Assembly (NCBI GenBank): GCA_016286245.1
Contig: JAEESG010000004.1
Span: 1 to 37,572 of the forward strand
Direction: 5' to 3'
DNA length: 37,572 nt
DNA from: Clostridiales bacterium
Lineage (GTDB): Bacteria; Bacillota; Clostridia; Oscillospirales; CAG-382
Shown in pieces: positions 1 through 8,254 of this stretch. The position numbers and the translations under genes are program-made. Each line of letters starts with the position of its first letter. The stretch's first letter is position 1. The notes under the pieces are model-generated. The model was not told the DNA's origin. It searched no databases and saw only the letters and a list, made by a program, of their open reading frames with translations.

Positions 1-1823
1 GCGGCGCTCACCTCTTTTTCGGCATCAACGTTTATATCGCGCATTTGCGCGTCAAGCAGTTCGGGGGAAAGAGAAACCGACTTTGCGCCCTCGTTTTCAA
101 AATATTCAGCGGTATACGAATTGAAGATATTCAAAAAGCGTCCCGCGTAAAAATCGAGTCCCGATTCTTTTATAAGCGGTATTTCGCCGATATTTTCGGC
201 AACGGCGTACTTCATTCCGACGTTTTTTGCCTTTTTGAGCAATTCCGATGCCTTTTCCGTCTCCCCGTCGAACAGCACGTTCGGCATTCGCACGCCGAGC
301 GGAATTCTCTTTTCCTTTGCGTTTTTTACAACCTCGTCAATTTTTTCGTCTTCAAGCGCGTCGAGCGCAACGCACACGCTTTCGGTCGGGAAACTATCGC
401 AATACGGCGCGTTTTTCAGCGTTTTCAGTGCGCTCTTACATGTTTGCGCGTAATATCTGCACTTTATTTTCTTTTCTTTTTTCGCTGTCGAGACGCTCTT
501 TTTCTCAAGCGCGGTTTCATCGAAGGAATAAGTCCTTTTGTCCGACAGAATTTTGTCCTCGAGCGCGCTTGCGGCGCGTCTTCGCAGTTCGTTTATTTCG
601 GCTTTCGGTGCAAAAACGTCTCCCTTTAATTCCACTCTTACGTTTTCGGCCTCAAAAGGCGTATTTCCGAATTTTACGAGGGATTTTTGCAGTTCCTCTT
701 TTGAAAGCGGTGCGTTTTTTGCCTTTTTGAGTATATTTTCGCCGCATACGTTTACTTTCGTTACCTTTCCCGCTTCGTCCATCAGGGTAAGCGTCATTTC
801 TGGCTTTTCGCCCTCGCAGAAACTTGCGCAAACGTCGATTTTCCGCTTTGTTTTTACGGTTTTTTCGTTTTCCGCGTTTTTCGATTTTTGTTTATCGTCC
901 GCCGTTCGTATTCCGTACATATCCTTATTGTTTTCAAGGTATTTTTTTGTAAAATACGCGTCGGTAAAGCCGCTTCTCGAAAACAGGTTTGCAAGGCGTC
1001 CGGTTTCCTCGTTATTTGCGTTTCTGTTCTCACACACGAGATTTTTAAGTATTTTCGTTGTTCCGTAAACGTATTCCGCGGGCTTCATTCTGCCCTCGAT
1101 TTTAAGGGCGGCAACGCCGAGCTTTATTATCTCTTTTATATGATTTTCCAATGACAAATCCTTTAAGCTCAGTGGGTATCCCTTTTCGTTTCTTGAAAAA
1201 TCTTTTTCATCCGTTATTATTTCGTAGGGAAGTCTGCACGGCTGTGCGCAAAGTCCTCTGTTTCCGCTTCTTTTTCCGATAACCGAGCTCATAAGGCACA
1301 TTCCCGAGTGGCACACGCAAAGCGCGCCGTGAACGAAAATTTCCGTCTTGATTCCCGTCTTTACAATATTTTCTATGCTTTCCTTATCGAGCTCCCTTGC
1401 GAGCACGATTCGGTCAAAACCCGCATCAACCAGCATTTTTGCGCCCGAAACGCTATGGCAGGCGCACTGCGTGCTTGCGTGAAGCGTAATTTCGGGGATT
1501 GCCTTTTTGAGCGTCAGAGCTGCTCCCATGTCCTGCACGATAAAGGCGTGCGCGCCCTCGCAGGCGGCAAAATACGCCATTTCGCACACGTCCTTCATTT
1601 CTCTGTCGGAAACGAGGGTATTCAGCGTTATAAGCGGCTTTACGCCGTAAAGACGGCAGAGTTTTATTGCCTCCTTCGCCTCGTCTTTGGTAAAATTCTT
1701 TGCGTTTATTCTCGCGTTATGGGAAGAAAGTCCGAAATATACCTCGTCCGCTCCTGCGTCTATTGCCGACGTAAGCGATTCAAACGAGCCCGCGGGGGAA
1801 AGCACGAGCGGCCTTTCGTACAT
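1..1823 (-). CDS. Peptidase U32 family protein (with C-terminal DUF3656-like part), 3' end truncated by window start
   Basis: Reverse-strand reading from ATG at 1823 (MYERPLVLSPAGSFESLTSAIDAGADEVYFGLSSHNARINAKNFTKDE...GALCVCHSGMCLMSSVIGKRSGNRGLCAQPCRLPYE...LKIEGRMK) stays open to base 1; absent from ORF track because it runs off the edge. U32 signature motifs recognised. Confidence 0.93.
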   Translation of the reverse strand, partial: MYERPLVLSPAGSFESLTSAIDAGADEVYFGLSSHNARINAKNFTKDEAKEAIKLCRLYGVKPLITLNTLVSDREMKDVCEMAYFAACEGAHAFIVQDMGAALTLKKAIPEITLHASTQCACHSVSGAKMLVDAGFDRIVLARELDKESIENIVKTGIKTEIFVHGALCVCHSGMCLMSSVIGKRSGNRGLCAQPCRLPYEIITDEKDFSRNEKGYPLSLKDLSLENHIKEIIKLGVAALKIEGRMKPAEYVYGTTKILKNLVCENRNANNEETGRLANLFSRSGFTDAYFTKKYLENNKDMYGIRTADDKQKSKNAENEKTVKTKRKIDVCASFCEGEKPEMTLTLMDEAGKVTKVNVCGENILKKAKNAPLSKEELQKSLVKFGNTPFEAENVRVELKGDVFAPKAEINELRRRAASALEDKILSDKRTYSFDETALEKKSVSTAKKEKKIKCRYYAQTCKSALKTLKNAPYCDSFPTESVCVALDALEDEKIDEVVKNAKEKRIPLGVRMPNVLFDGETEKASELLKKAKNVGMKYAVAENIGEIPLIKESGLDFYAGRFLNIFNSYTAEYFENEGAKSVSLSPELLDAQMRDINVDAEKEVSA

Positions 1824-1851
1824 ATCAAAACTTCCTTTCCGTAAAAAAATA

Positions 1852-1880
1852 TTGCAATTATCCGCATTTACTATTATAAT
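1852..1880 (+). promoter_or_regulatory. Sigma-A type promoter for mreC (TTGCAA-N17-TATAAT)
   Basis: TTGCAA 1852-1857, 17-nt spacer, TATAAT 1875-1880, ~70 nt upstream of mreC ATG. Confidence 0.65.
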
Positions 1881-1901
1881 ATATTAAAGAGGAATTGTAA
1901 A
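1873..1901 (-). promoter_or_regulatory. Sigma-A type promoter for U32 peptidase (TTTACA-N17-TATAAT)
   Basis: On minus strand TTTACA (1901-1896), 17-nt spacer, TATAAT (1878-1873); interleaves with the plus-strand -10. Confidence 0.65.
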
Positions 1902-1949
1902 CCGCTTTTTTATTAAAGCGGCTCAAAAACGTCGAAAGGAAAGCTGAAA

Positions 1950-2828
1950 ATGAAGATATCTTATTCCGGCAAAAAAAACAGATTTTTCATAACGATGCTC
2001 GTTTTGTCGGTATTATTATGCGTTCTCACGACAACCGCGTACAACACCGGAGTTTCCTCATTTGCGGCAAGCGCTTTCGGCATTATCCTCTCGCCCGTAA
2101 GGACTCTTGCGGCAAACACGCACGGTTTTATTGAAAGCAAAGCCGCGTATTTCAAAAACGTCGACGATATAATTGCCGAAAACAAGGCGCTCAAGGCGCA
2201 GGTTTCTTCCCTGCGGCGCCGTCTTTCCGAAATCGAGCCTTCAAGAGAAGAAAACGAGATGCTTTACCGTTTTCTTGAAATAAAAAAGGAGCGCTCCGAC
2301 ATAAAATACGCAAGTGCGAAAATTATTTCGCGCTCGGTTTCAAACTACACCTCCGATTTTACGATTGACAAGGGCTCTGTACACGGCATTTCAAAGGACA
2401 TGGCGGTGGTAACGGGCGACAACAGTTTACTCGGAATAATAGTCGAAGTGGGTGCGACGTATTCGCGCGCAAAATACCTCACTTCGTACGATTTAAGCAT
2501 CGGCGTGAAGAACGAGCGTTCGGGAATACCCGGAATCCTTTCCGGAAATTACGAATTAAGCCTTAAAAGGCTTTGCGAAATATGCGATTTGTCGGAAAAC
2601 GCCGACTACATCCCGGGAGACATCATAAGAACGTCGGGGCTTGGCGACCTTTACCCCGCAGGCATTTACATAGGCACGGTAAAGGAGCTCTCCGCCGACA
2701 AGCTTGCGCACACGATGAGCGCCGTCGTCTCTCCCGACGCAAATTCGTTTGAATCGGATCTTGTCATGGTAATCACCGATTTTGACCGTTCGTTTGAGGC
2801 GGAACTGCCCGACGCCGAGGAAGAATAA
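1950..2828 (+). CDS. mreC: Rod shape-determining protein MreC
   Basis: 292 aa; N-terminal TM, coiled coil (IIAENKALKAQVSSLRRRLSE), then beta domain with DKGSVHGISKDMAVVTGDNSLLGIIVEVG and SGLGDLYPAGIYIGTV typical of MreC. Confidence 0.93.
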   Translation: MKISYSGKKNRFFITMLVLSVLLCVLTTTAYNTGVSSFAASAFGIILSPVRTLAANTHGFIESKAAYFKNVDDIIAENKALKAQVSSLRRRLSEIEPSREENEMLYRFLEIKKERSDIKYASAKIISRSVSNYTSDFTIDKGSVHGISKDMAVVTGDNSLLGIIVEVGATYSRAKYLTSYDLSIGVKNERSGIPGILSGNYELSLKRLCEICDLSENADYIPGDIIRTSGLGDLYPAGIYIGTVKELSADKLAHTMSAVVSPDANSFESDLVMVITDFDRSFEAELPDAEEE

Positions 2829-2892
2829 TTTATTTTTACATACAAAAAGCATTCCGCAAAAGTAAGGTACTATTAAGGACAGTTAATGAAAA

Positions 2893-2937
2893 CCGGCTGA
2901 GTAAGGAACAAAATCCTTATTTCAGCCGGCCTTTTTT
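2893..2937 (+). terminator. Rho-independent terminator of mreC
   Basis: CCGGCTGA-gTAAGGA-loop-TCCTTAt-TCAGCCGG followed by CCTTTTTT. Confidence 0.85.
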
Positions 2938-2947
2938 AGTATATCGG

Positions 2948-3189
2948 AACAGGCAGGGAATTTGTACTGCAAATTCCATAGTGAAATCTTTTGCCCTTCG
3001 GCAAAAGGTGAAATCAACGGTTTGCGCCGTTGATGAAATCGAACGCTGATGCGTTCGGTGAAATAAAATCCACCCACTCGCCGTAAAGGCGAATTTCACT
3101 GTCCGCAGGGCAATTTCACCGCCGCAGGCGATTTCACCCACCCTGAAAGGGTGGATTTCGCTGCCGACTGTCCTTTGGAACAGTCGGCA
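2948..3189. repeat. Mirror-symmetric hairpin array 1, linker TGAAATC (4 forward / 4 reverse linkers, 9 hairpins)
   Basis: Hairpins 2957-2977, 2988-3007, 3015-3032, 3040-3057, 3078-3092, 3100-3112, 3120-3130, 3138-3154, 3162-3189; linkers TGAAATC/TGAAATA at 2982, 3009, 3034, 3059 then reverse (G)ATTTC(A) at 3093, 3113, 3131, 3155. Long-range arm AAATCCACCC (3066-3075) / GGGTGGATTT (3149-3158). Confidence 0.85.
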
Positions 3190-3217
3190 AATGCTGAATG
3201 CTTTCTTTTTTGCTTTT

Positions 3218-3928
3218 TTATTCTCCGAGGTACGCTTTTTTTACGTTTTCGTCGTTTATAAGGTCGGACGCCTTTCCTTCAAGCGATATTCTTCCCGCTT
3301 CGAGAACGTACGCTCTGTCTGCGATGGACAGCGCCTTTTTTGCGTTCTGTTCAACGAGAAGCACCGTCGTGCCGTCCCTCGAAACCTCGCCTATGATATG
3401 GAATATCTCATTTACGAAAATCGGGGAAAGTCCCATGGACGGTTCGTCCATAAGCAGCATTTTCGGGTTTGTCATGAGCGCTCTGCCCATTGCGAGCATC
3501 TGCTGTTCTCCGCCCGAAAGAGTACCTGCTATCTGCTTTTTACGCTCGGCAAGCACCGGGAAATGATGGTACACGTACTCGAAGTTTTTCTCAATTTGCT
3601 TTTTATCGGTCAGCGTGAAAGCGCCGAGTCTGAGATTATCGTAAACAGACAGCTGCTGGAAAATCCTTCTTCCCTCGGGAACGTGCGACATACCGAGCGA
3701 CACTATCTTATGCGCCGGAGTCTTTACAAGGTTAATTCCTTCAAATTCGATTTTTCCCGATTTGGGTGTGATAAGTCCCGTTACCGTATGGAGAATTGTC
3801 GTCTTTCCCGCGCCGTTTGCGCCGATAAGCGCGATTATTTCGCCTTCGTTTACTTCAAAAGAAACGCCTTTTATCGCATTGATAAATCCGTAATAAACCT
3901 GAAGGTTTTCTATTTTCAACATTGCCAT
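3218..3928 (-). CDS. livF: Branched-chain amino acid-type ABC transporter ATP-binding protein LivF
   Basis: Walker A GANGAGKTT, signature LSGGEQQMLAMGRALM, LLMDEPSMGLSP; LivF-like. Confidence 0.93.
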   Translation of the reverse strand: MAMLKIENLQVYYGFINAIKGVSFEVNEGEIIALIGANGAGKTTILHTVTGLITPKSGKIEFEGINLVKTPAHKIVSLGMSHVPEGRRIFQQLSVYDNLRLGAFTLTDKKQIEKNFEYVYHHFPVLAERKKQIAGTLSGGEQQMLAMGRALMTNPKMLLMDEPSMGLSPIFVNEIFHIIGEVSRDGTTVLLVEQNAKKALSIADRAYVLEAGRISLEGKASDLINDENVKKAYLGE

Positions 3929-3942
3929 TTCATTCCGCCCCC

Positions 3943-4728
3943 TTAATCTTCATCCTGGCCGAGGTAGGCGGTTATAACGTCGGGATTGTTGAGAACGTCC
4001 GACGTCTTGCCCTGCGCGAGTACTTCGCCGAAATTCAGCACCGTAAGCTCCTCGCAGATACCGGCAACAAGTTTCATATCGTGTTCTATGAGCAAAATCG
4101 TCATATTCAGCTCGTTCTTTATGAATTTTATCGTCTTCATGAGCTCCGCCGTCTCCTGCGGGTTCATGCCCGCCGCAGGCTCGTCCAGAAGCAGAAGCTT
4201 CGGATTTGTCGCAAGAGCTCTTGCGATTTCGAGTTTTCTCTGATTTCCGTAGGAGAGGTTGCATGCAAGCAGGTTTCTTTCCTCCTCGAGTCCGAAAATC
4301 CTGAGCAGTTCCTTTGCCCTGTCTCTCATCCTGTTTTCGCTGTCGAAATGGCGCGGAAGTCTGAACATGCTCTCAAACGGCGTGCACTTATATTCGGCGC
4401 TGTTATGCAGTCCGACGAGCACGTTTCTTATTACCGACATATTATTGAAAAGCCTTATATTCTGGAACGTTCTCGCAATTCCCTTACGGTTTATTATTTC
4501 CTGTCTCTGTCCCGTAAGGTCCTCGCCGTCGAGATAAAATCTTCCCGTAAGAGGCGTATACACGCCTGTAAGAATATTGAACACAGTCGTTTTTCCCGCG
4601 CCGTTCGGGCCTATAAGTCCGTAAAGCTGATTTTTGCGTATTTCAATATTTACGTCATGCGCGGCCTTAAGTCCGCCGAACGATATGCCGAGGTTCTCGG
4701 TTTTAAGCATTATATTGTTATCTGACAT
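3943..4728 (-). CDS. livG: Branched-chain amino acid-type ABC transporter ATP-binding protein LivG
   Basis: GPNGAGKTTVFNILTG, GIARTFQNIRLFNNMSVIRNVLVG, LSYGNQRKLEIARALAT; LivG-like. Confidence 0.93.
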   Translation of the reverse strand: MSDNNIMLKTENLGISFGGLKAAHDVNIEIRKNQLYGLIGPNGAGKTTVFNILTGVYTPLTGRFYLDGEDLTGQRQEIINRKGIARTFQNIRLFNNMSVIRNVLVGLHNSAEYKCTPFESMFRLPRHFDSENRMRDRAKELLRIFGLEEERNLLACNLSYGNQRKLEIARALATNPKLLLLDEPAAGMNPQETAELMKTIKFIKNELNMTILLIEHDMKLVAGICEELTVLNFGEVLAQGKTSDVLNNPDVITAYLGQDED

Positions 4729-4774
4729 ATATCTTATTTCCTTTCAAAACCTAACCGTACAATTCCCGGACTTT

Positions 4775-5956
4775 TCAGTCGTTTTTCTTATCGGCGTTTT
4801 CCTGCTCGCCGGAGATTTCGGGGTTTATATCGGTTGAAAGAATCGCGTCCATATCGATTTTCGTGGGTATTCTGTCCCATGAGCCCTCGTCCTCCTTGAC
4901 GGCGGCGGGGTCAAACGGCTTCTTTTTCTTGAAAAGCTTCTTTATCTTTTCCGAAAGCGCCGAAATACCGTATTTTTCCTTGAACGGTCTGAGCGCGGGC
5001 GCGTTGCCGAATATTATTATGAATATCAGCACGAGCGCGTAAATTAAATATCTGAGCGCCGCAAGGTCGCCCGAAAGTCTGCTCTGCAGGAAGAAGTTGA
5101 CGCAGGAAATGAGGGTTGCCGCTATTATCGAGCCTGTGATATTTCCCATTCCGCCGAGCACTACCATTACGAGTATTTCTATCGAATAATTATATGAGAA
5201 GAATGTATACGAAACGGGAGTCGTATAATGAGCGTAAATTACTCCCGCAACGCCCGCAAAAAATGCGGCGACGATAAACGCAAGCAGTTTATAGAACGTT
5301 ACGTTTATACCCATGGCTTTTGCGGCGATTTCGTTATCTCTTATCGCCGTTATAGCGCGTCCGTGCTTGCTTCTTATGAGATTCTGCGTTACGAAAAGCA
5401 TAATCAGCGCGATTACGAAGGTTATTATATACAACGACATATTATTTCTCGTGTCGTACTGTATGGGTCCGGTCGAAAGTCCCATCGCTCCGCCGAACGC
5501 CTTCTGGTTTTTGAATATGTTTCTTACGATTTCTCCGAAGGCAAGCGTTACTATTGCGAGATAGTCGCCTTTAAGTCTTAGCGACGGAAGGCCTATTACA
5601 AATCCGAAAACCGACGCAATGACGCCGCCGATTATCATTGTGATAAGCAAAACCAGAAATTTCGAGCCTATATAGTTTGACAGCGCGTTTGCGCAAAATC
5701 CGCCGATATACGCGCCTATACACATAAATCCCGCGTGTCCGAGGCTAAGTTCTCCCAAAAAGCCTACGACGAGGTTCAGCGACACCGCAAGGATTATTGA
5801 AAATCCTATCTGGGTTAAAAGGCGGGCAAACGACATTTTAAGACCGCCAGTGAACATCATTACCATTCCGACAAGCAAAAGAACAAGTACAAGGCAATAA
5901 TTTATGAGATATTTCAGTTTGAATTCGTTTTTCACGTTTGAAGTAATTTTTCCCAT
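4775..5956 (-). CDS. livM: Branched-chain amino acid-type ABC transporter permease LivM with long C-terminal tail
   Basis: GFLGELSLGHAGFMCIGAY, LRLKGDYLAIVTLAFGEIVRN, MVVLGGMGNITGSIIAA; order livHMGF. Confidence 0.92.
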   Translation of the reverse strand: MGKITSNVKNEFKLKYLINYCLVLVLLLVGMVMMFTGGLKMSFARLLTQIGFSIILAVSLNLVVGFLGELSLGHAGFMCIGAYIGGFCANALSNYIGSKFLVLLITMIIGGVIASVFGFVIGLPSLRLKGDYLAIVTLAFGEIVRNIFKNQKAFGGAMGLSTGPIQYDTRNNMSLYIITFVIALIMLFVTQNLIRSKHGRAITAIRDNEIAAKAMGINVTFYKLLAFIVAAFFAGVAGVIYAHYTTPVSYTFFSYNYSIEILVMVVLGGMGNITGSIIAATLISCVNFFLQSRLSGDLAALRYLIYALVLIFIIIFGNAPALRPFKEKYGISALSEKIKKLFKKKKPFDPAAVKEDEGSWDRIPTKIDMDAILSTDINPEISGEQENADKKND

Positions 5957-5959
5957 TGC

Positions 5960-6829
5960 TTATACCTTCTCTTTCGTCGTCCTGCCTAAGAATCCCGTGG
6001 GTTTTACAAGCAGTATCAGTATGAGAAGCGAAAATTCTATCGCCGTGGTATAAGGGGATATTACTTCTATACTGAGGCAGATTTTTTCTATTACTCCGAG
6101 CACCATTCCGCCGAGCATTGCTCCGGGTATCGAGCCTATTCCGCCTATTACGGCGGCGGTAAACGCCTTTATACCCGGCATTGCGCCGAGCGTGGGTTCC
6201 GCGTTCGGTATCTGCAAAAGATAGAACATACTTGCAAAAGACGCAAGTGCGGAGCCTATGGCGAAGGTTATCGTTATTATTTTATTTACGTTTATTCCCA
6301 TCAGTTTTGCGGCGCCCTTATCTTCGCTTACGGCAAGCATCGCGCTTCCCGTTCTCGTAATATTGATGAAAAGCGTAAGGGCAACCATTATAAGTATTCC
6401 CGCGATGAGCGTTACAACCGCGCCCGTGGTAATGCCGAACTGATTCAAAAACTCGATTTTCGGCAGTTTCCATCCGCTTACGGGTTTAGGCTGCGAGCCG
6501 AACACTATCTGTGCGACGCTCTGCAAAAAATAGCTTACGCCTATTGCGGTTATCAGCACCGCAAGAGGAGACGCTCCTCTGAGCGGCTTATATGCAAATT
6601 TTTCGACGAACACACCGAGCAACGTGCATACAATTATTGAGCTTATAAGCGCAATTACGGGATTCGGATTTGCAAACGACATGGCGACGTATATCGCATA
6701 CGCGCCCACCATTATGATATCTCCGTGCGCAAAATTAAGCATTTTCGCTATTCCGTATACCATTGTATATCCCAGCGCTATAAGGGCGTATATACTGCCT
6801 AAGCTGAGACCGTCTATAAGTGTGATCAT
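5960..6829 (-). CDS. livH: Branched-chain amino acid-type ABC transporter permease LivH
   Basis: Start chosen at MITLIDGLSLGSIYALIALGYTMVYG (CAT 6827-6829) with AGGAG upstream, internal to the listed ORF 5960-6916. Confidence 0.92.
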   Translation of the reverse strand: MITLIDGLSLGSIYALIALGYTMVYGIAKMLNFAHGDIIMVGAYAIYVAMSFANPNPVIALISSIIVCTLLGVFVEKFAYKPLRGASPLAVLITAIGVSYFLQSVAQIVFGSQPKPVSGWKLPKIEFLNQFGITTGAVVTLIAGILIMVALTLFINITRTGSAMLAVSEDKGAAKLMGINVNKIITITFAIGSALASFASMFYLLQIPNAEPTLGAMPGIKAFTAAVIGGIGSIPGAMLGGMVLGVIEKICLSIEVISPYTTAIEFSLLILILLVKPTGFLGRTTKEKV

Positions 6830-6941
6830 CTTTTGTTTTCTCCTGTCTTTTTGGGTTTTTGATTTGTTCCCAAAATACGCAATTTTGGTTGGACGCAGTT
6901 TTATCCCTGCGCCCAACCATTGCTTTTTTTAAAAAGTATGA

Positions 6942-8069
6942 TTATTTCTCGATCGTAACGATCTGAGGAACCTTCGTGCATGCACCGGATGCATCCCATG
7001 TCATTTCGCCGGTTGCACCGTTGTACTTGAAGCTCGAGCTTGTAATCGCTGCGATTACCTTGTCTGCAAGCGTCGACGGATCGATTTTAACGTCGTTTAC
7101 GCCTGCTGCCTTCATTGCTTCGAATATAACCTTTACTGCGTCGTAGCCGTCAGCTGCGAACTGGTCGGGTGTTTCGCCGTATTTTTCCTTGAACGCCTTA
7201 ACAAACGATGCCGTAGCGGCAGCGTCGCTGTTAACGTCGAAAGGAGTTATGTACTTAATCGTGTTGGTAACCGTGTCGTCGATCTGACCTGCAACGCCGT
7301 CAAGACCGTCGCATCCGAAGATGAGCGCGTCGCTTCCCTTTGCAACGGCAGCTTTTGCTATAAGGCCTGCTTCCGTGTAGTAAATCGGAAGGAAGATAAC
7401 GTCGCAGTCTTTGAGAGCTTCAACCTGAGTCGAGAAGTCCTTCTTGTTTTCAGCGTCGAACGTCTGAACCTTGAAGGATGCGCCGAGGTTATCCATTTCA
7501 GCCTTGAATGCGTCGAATATACCCGACGAATAAGGATCGCTCGTATCGTATATAACGCCTACGTTTTCGTACTTATCAACGAATTCCTGTGCTGCGAGAA
7601 CGCCCTGGTCAGGGTCGCCGAAGCATACTCTGAATGCGTTTGCGTTTTCAATTACGTTTGCCGCGGAAGCGGAAGGCGTAATGAAGAATACGTTGTCGTT
7701 CTTGGATTTTTCAGCGAACGATGCGCATGCGCCCGACGTTACCGAGCCGAGAGAAATCTGCATGCCTGCTTCGTAAAGCATATCGTAGCCGGAAGCTGCG
7801 TCTGCGGGTTCGGCTTTGTCGTCTTTCATGTCGAACTTGAAATTAACGCCGTTAAGTCCGCCTGCCGCATTGATTTCTTCAATTGCAAGTGTTGCGCCCT
7901 TCTGTACGGAAATGCCGTAGCTGGAAGCTCCGCCCGTAAGAGGACCCGTTGCGCCGATAAAATATTCGGTGTTGTTTGCCGTGTAGGAATTACCCTGTTC
8001 TTTTCCGCATGATGCAAAGCAGCAAGCTACCATTGCCAATGCGAGAACTACCGCAAAAATTTTTTTCAT
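6942..8069 (-). CDS. livJ: ABC transporter substrate-binding lipoprotein (LivJ/LivK family)
   Basis: Signal peptide plus lipobox ending FASC; periplasmic binding type-1 fold GPLTGGASSYGISVQKGATLAIEEINAAGG; first gene of liv cluster. Confidence 0.9.
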   Translation of the reverse strand: MKKIFAVVLALAMVACCFASCGKEQGNSYTANNTEYFIGATGPLTGGASSYGISVQKGATLAIEEINAAGGLNGVNFKFDMKDDKAEPADAASGYDMLYEAGMQISLGSVTSGACASFAEKSKNDNVFFITPSASAANVIENANAFRVCFGDPDQGVLAAQEFVDKYENVGVIYDTSDPYSSGIFDAFKAEMDNLGASFKVQTFDAENKKDFSTQVEALKDCDVIFLPIYYTEAGLIAKAAVAKGSDALIFGCDGLDGVAGQIDDTVTNTIKYITPFDVNSDAAATASFVKAFKEKYGETPDQFAADGYDAVKVIFEAMKAAGVNDVKIDPSTLADKVIAAITSSSFKYNGATGEMTWDASGACTKVPQIVTIEK

Positions 8070-8129
8070 TGTTTTTTTCCCCCAAAATTTTAATAAATTT
8101 TCAGTTTTTTCTGAAATATTATGTTAATA

Positions 8130-8158
8130 ATATTACACAATTTTTAGTGATTTGTCAA
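8130..8158 (-). promoter_or_regulatory. Sigma-A type promoter for liv operon (TTGACA-N17-TAATAT)
   Basis: Minus strand TTGACA (8158-8153), 17-nt spacer, TAATAT (8135-8130). Confidence 0.7.
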
Positions 8159-8254
8159 GCGTTTATTTAATATTTCTACAATATTAATGATAAAATTTTA
8201 ATTTGTCTGTAAATTTTATTCACATTTTTCGTGATTTATGCCATTTTTTATAAA

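Noticed and set aside
45-1154. Plus-strand ORFs overlapping the U32 peptidase region
   Set aside because: Shadow ORFs of the minus-strand U32 coding frame; low-complexity Phe/Ser/Arg composition.
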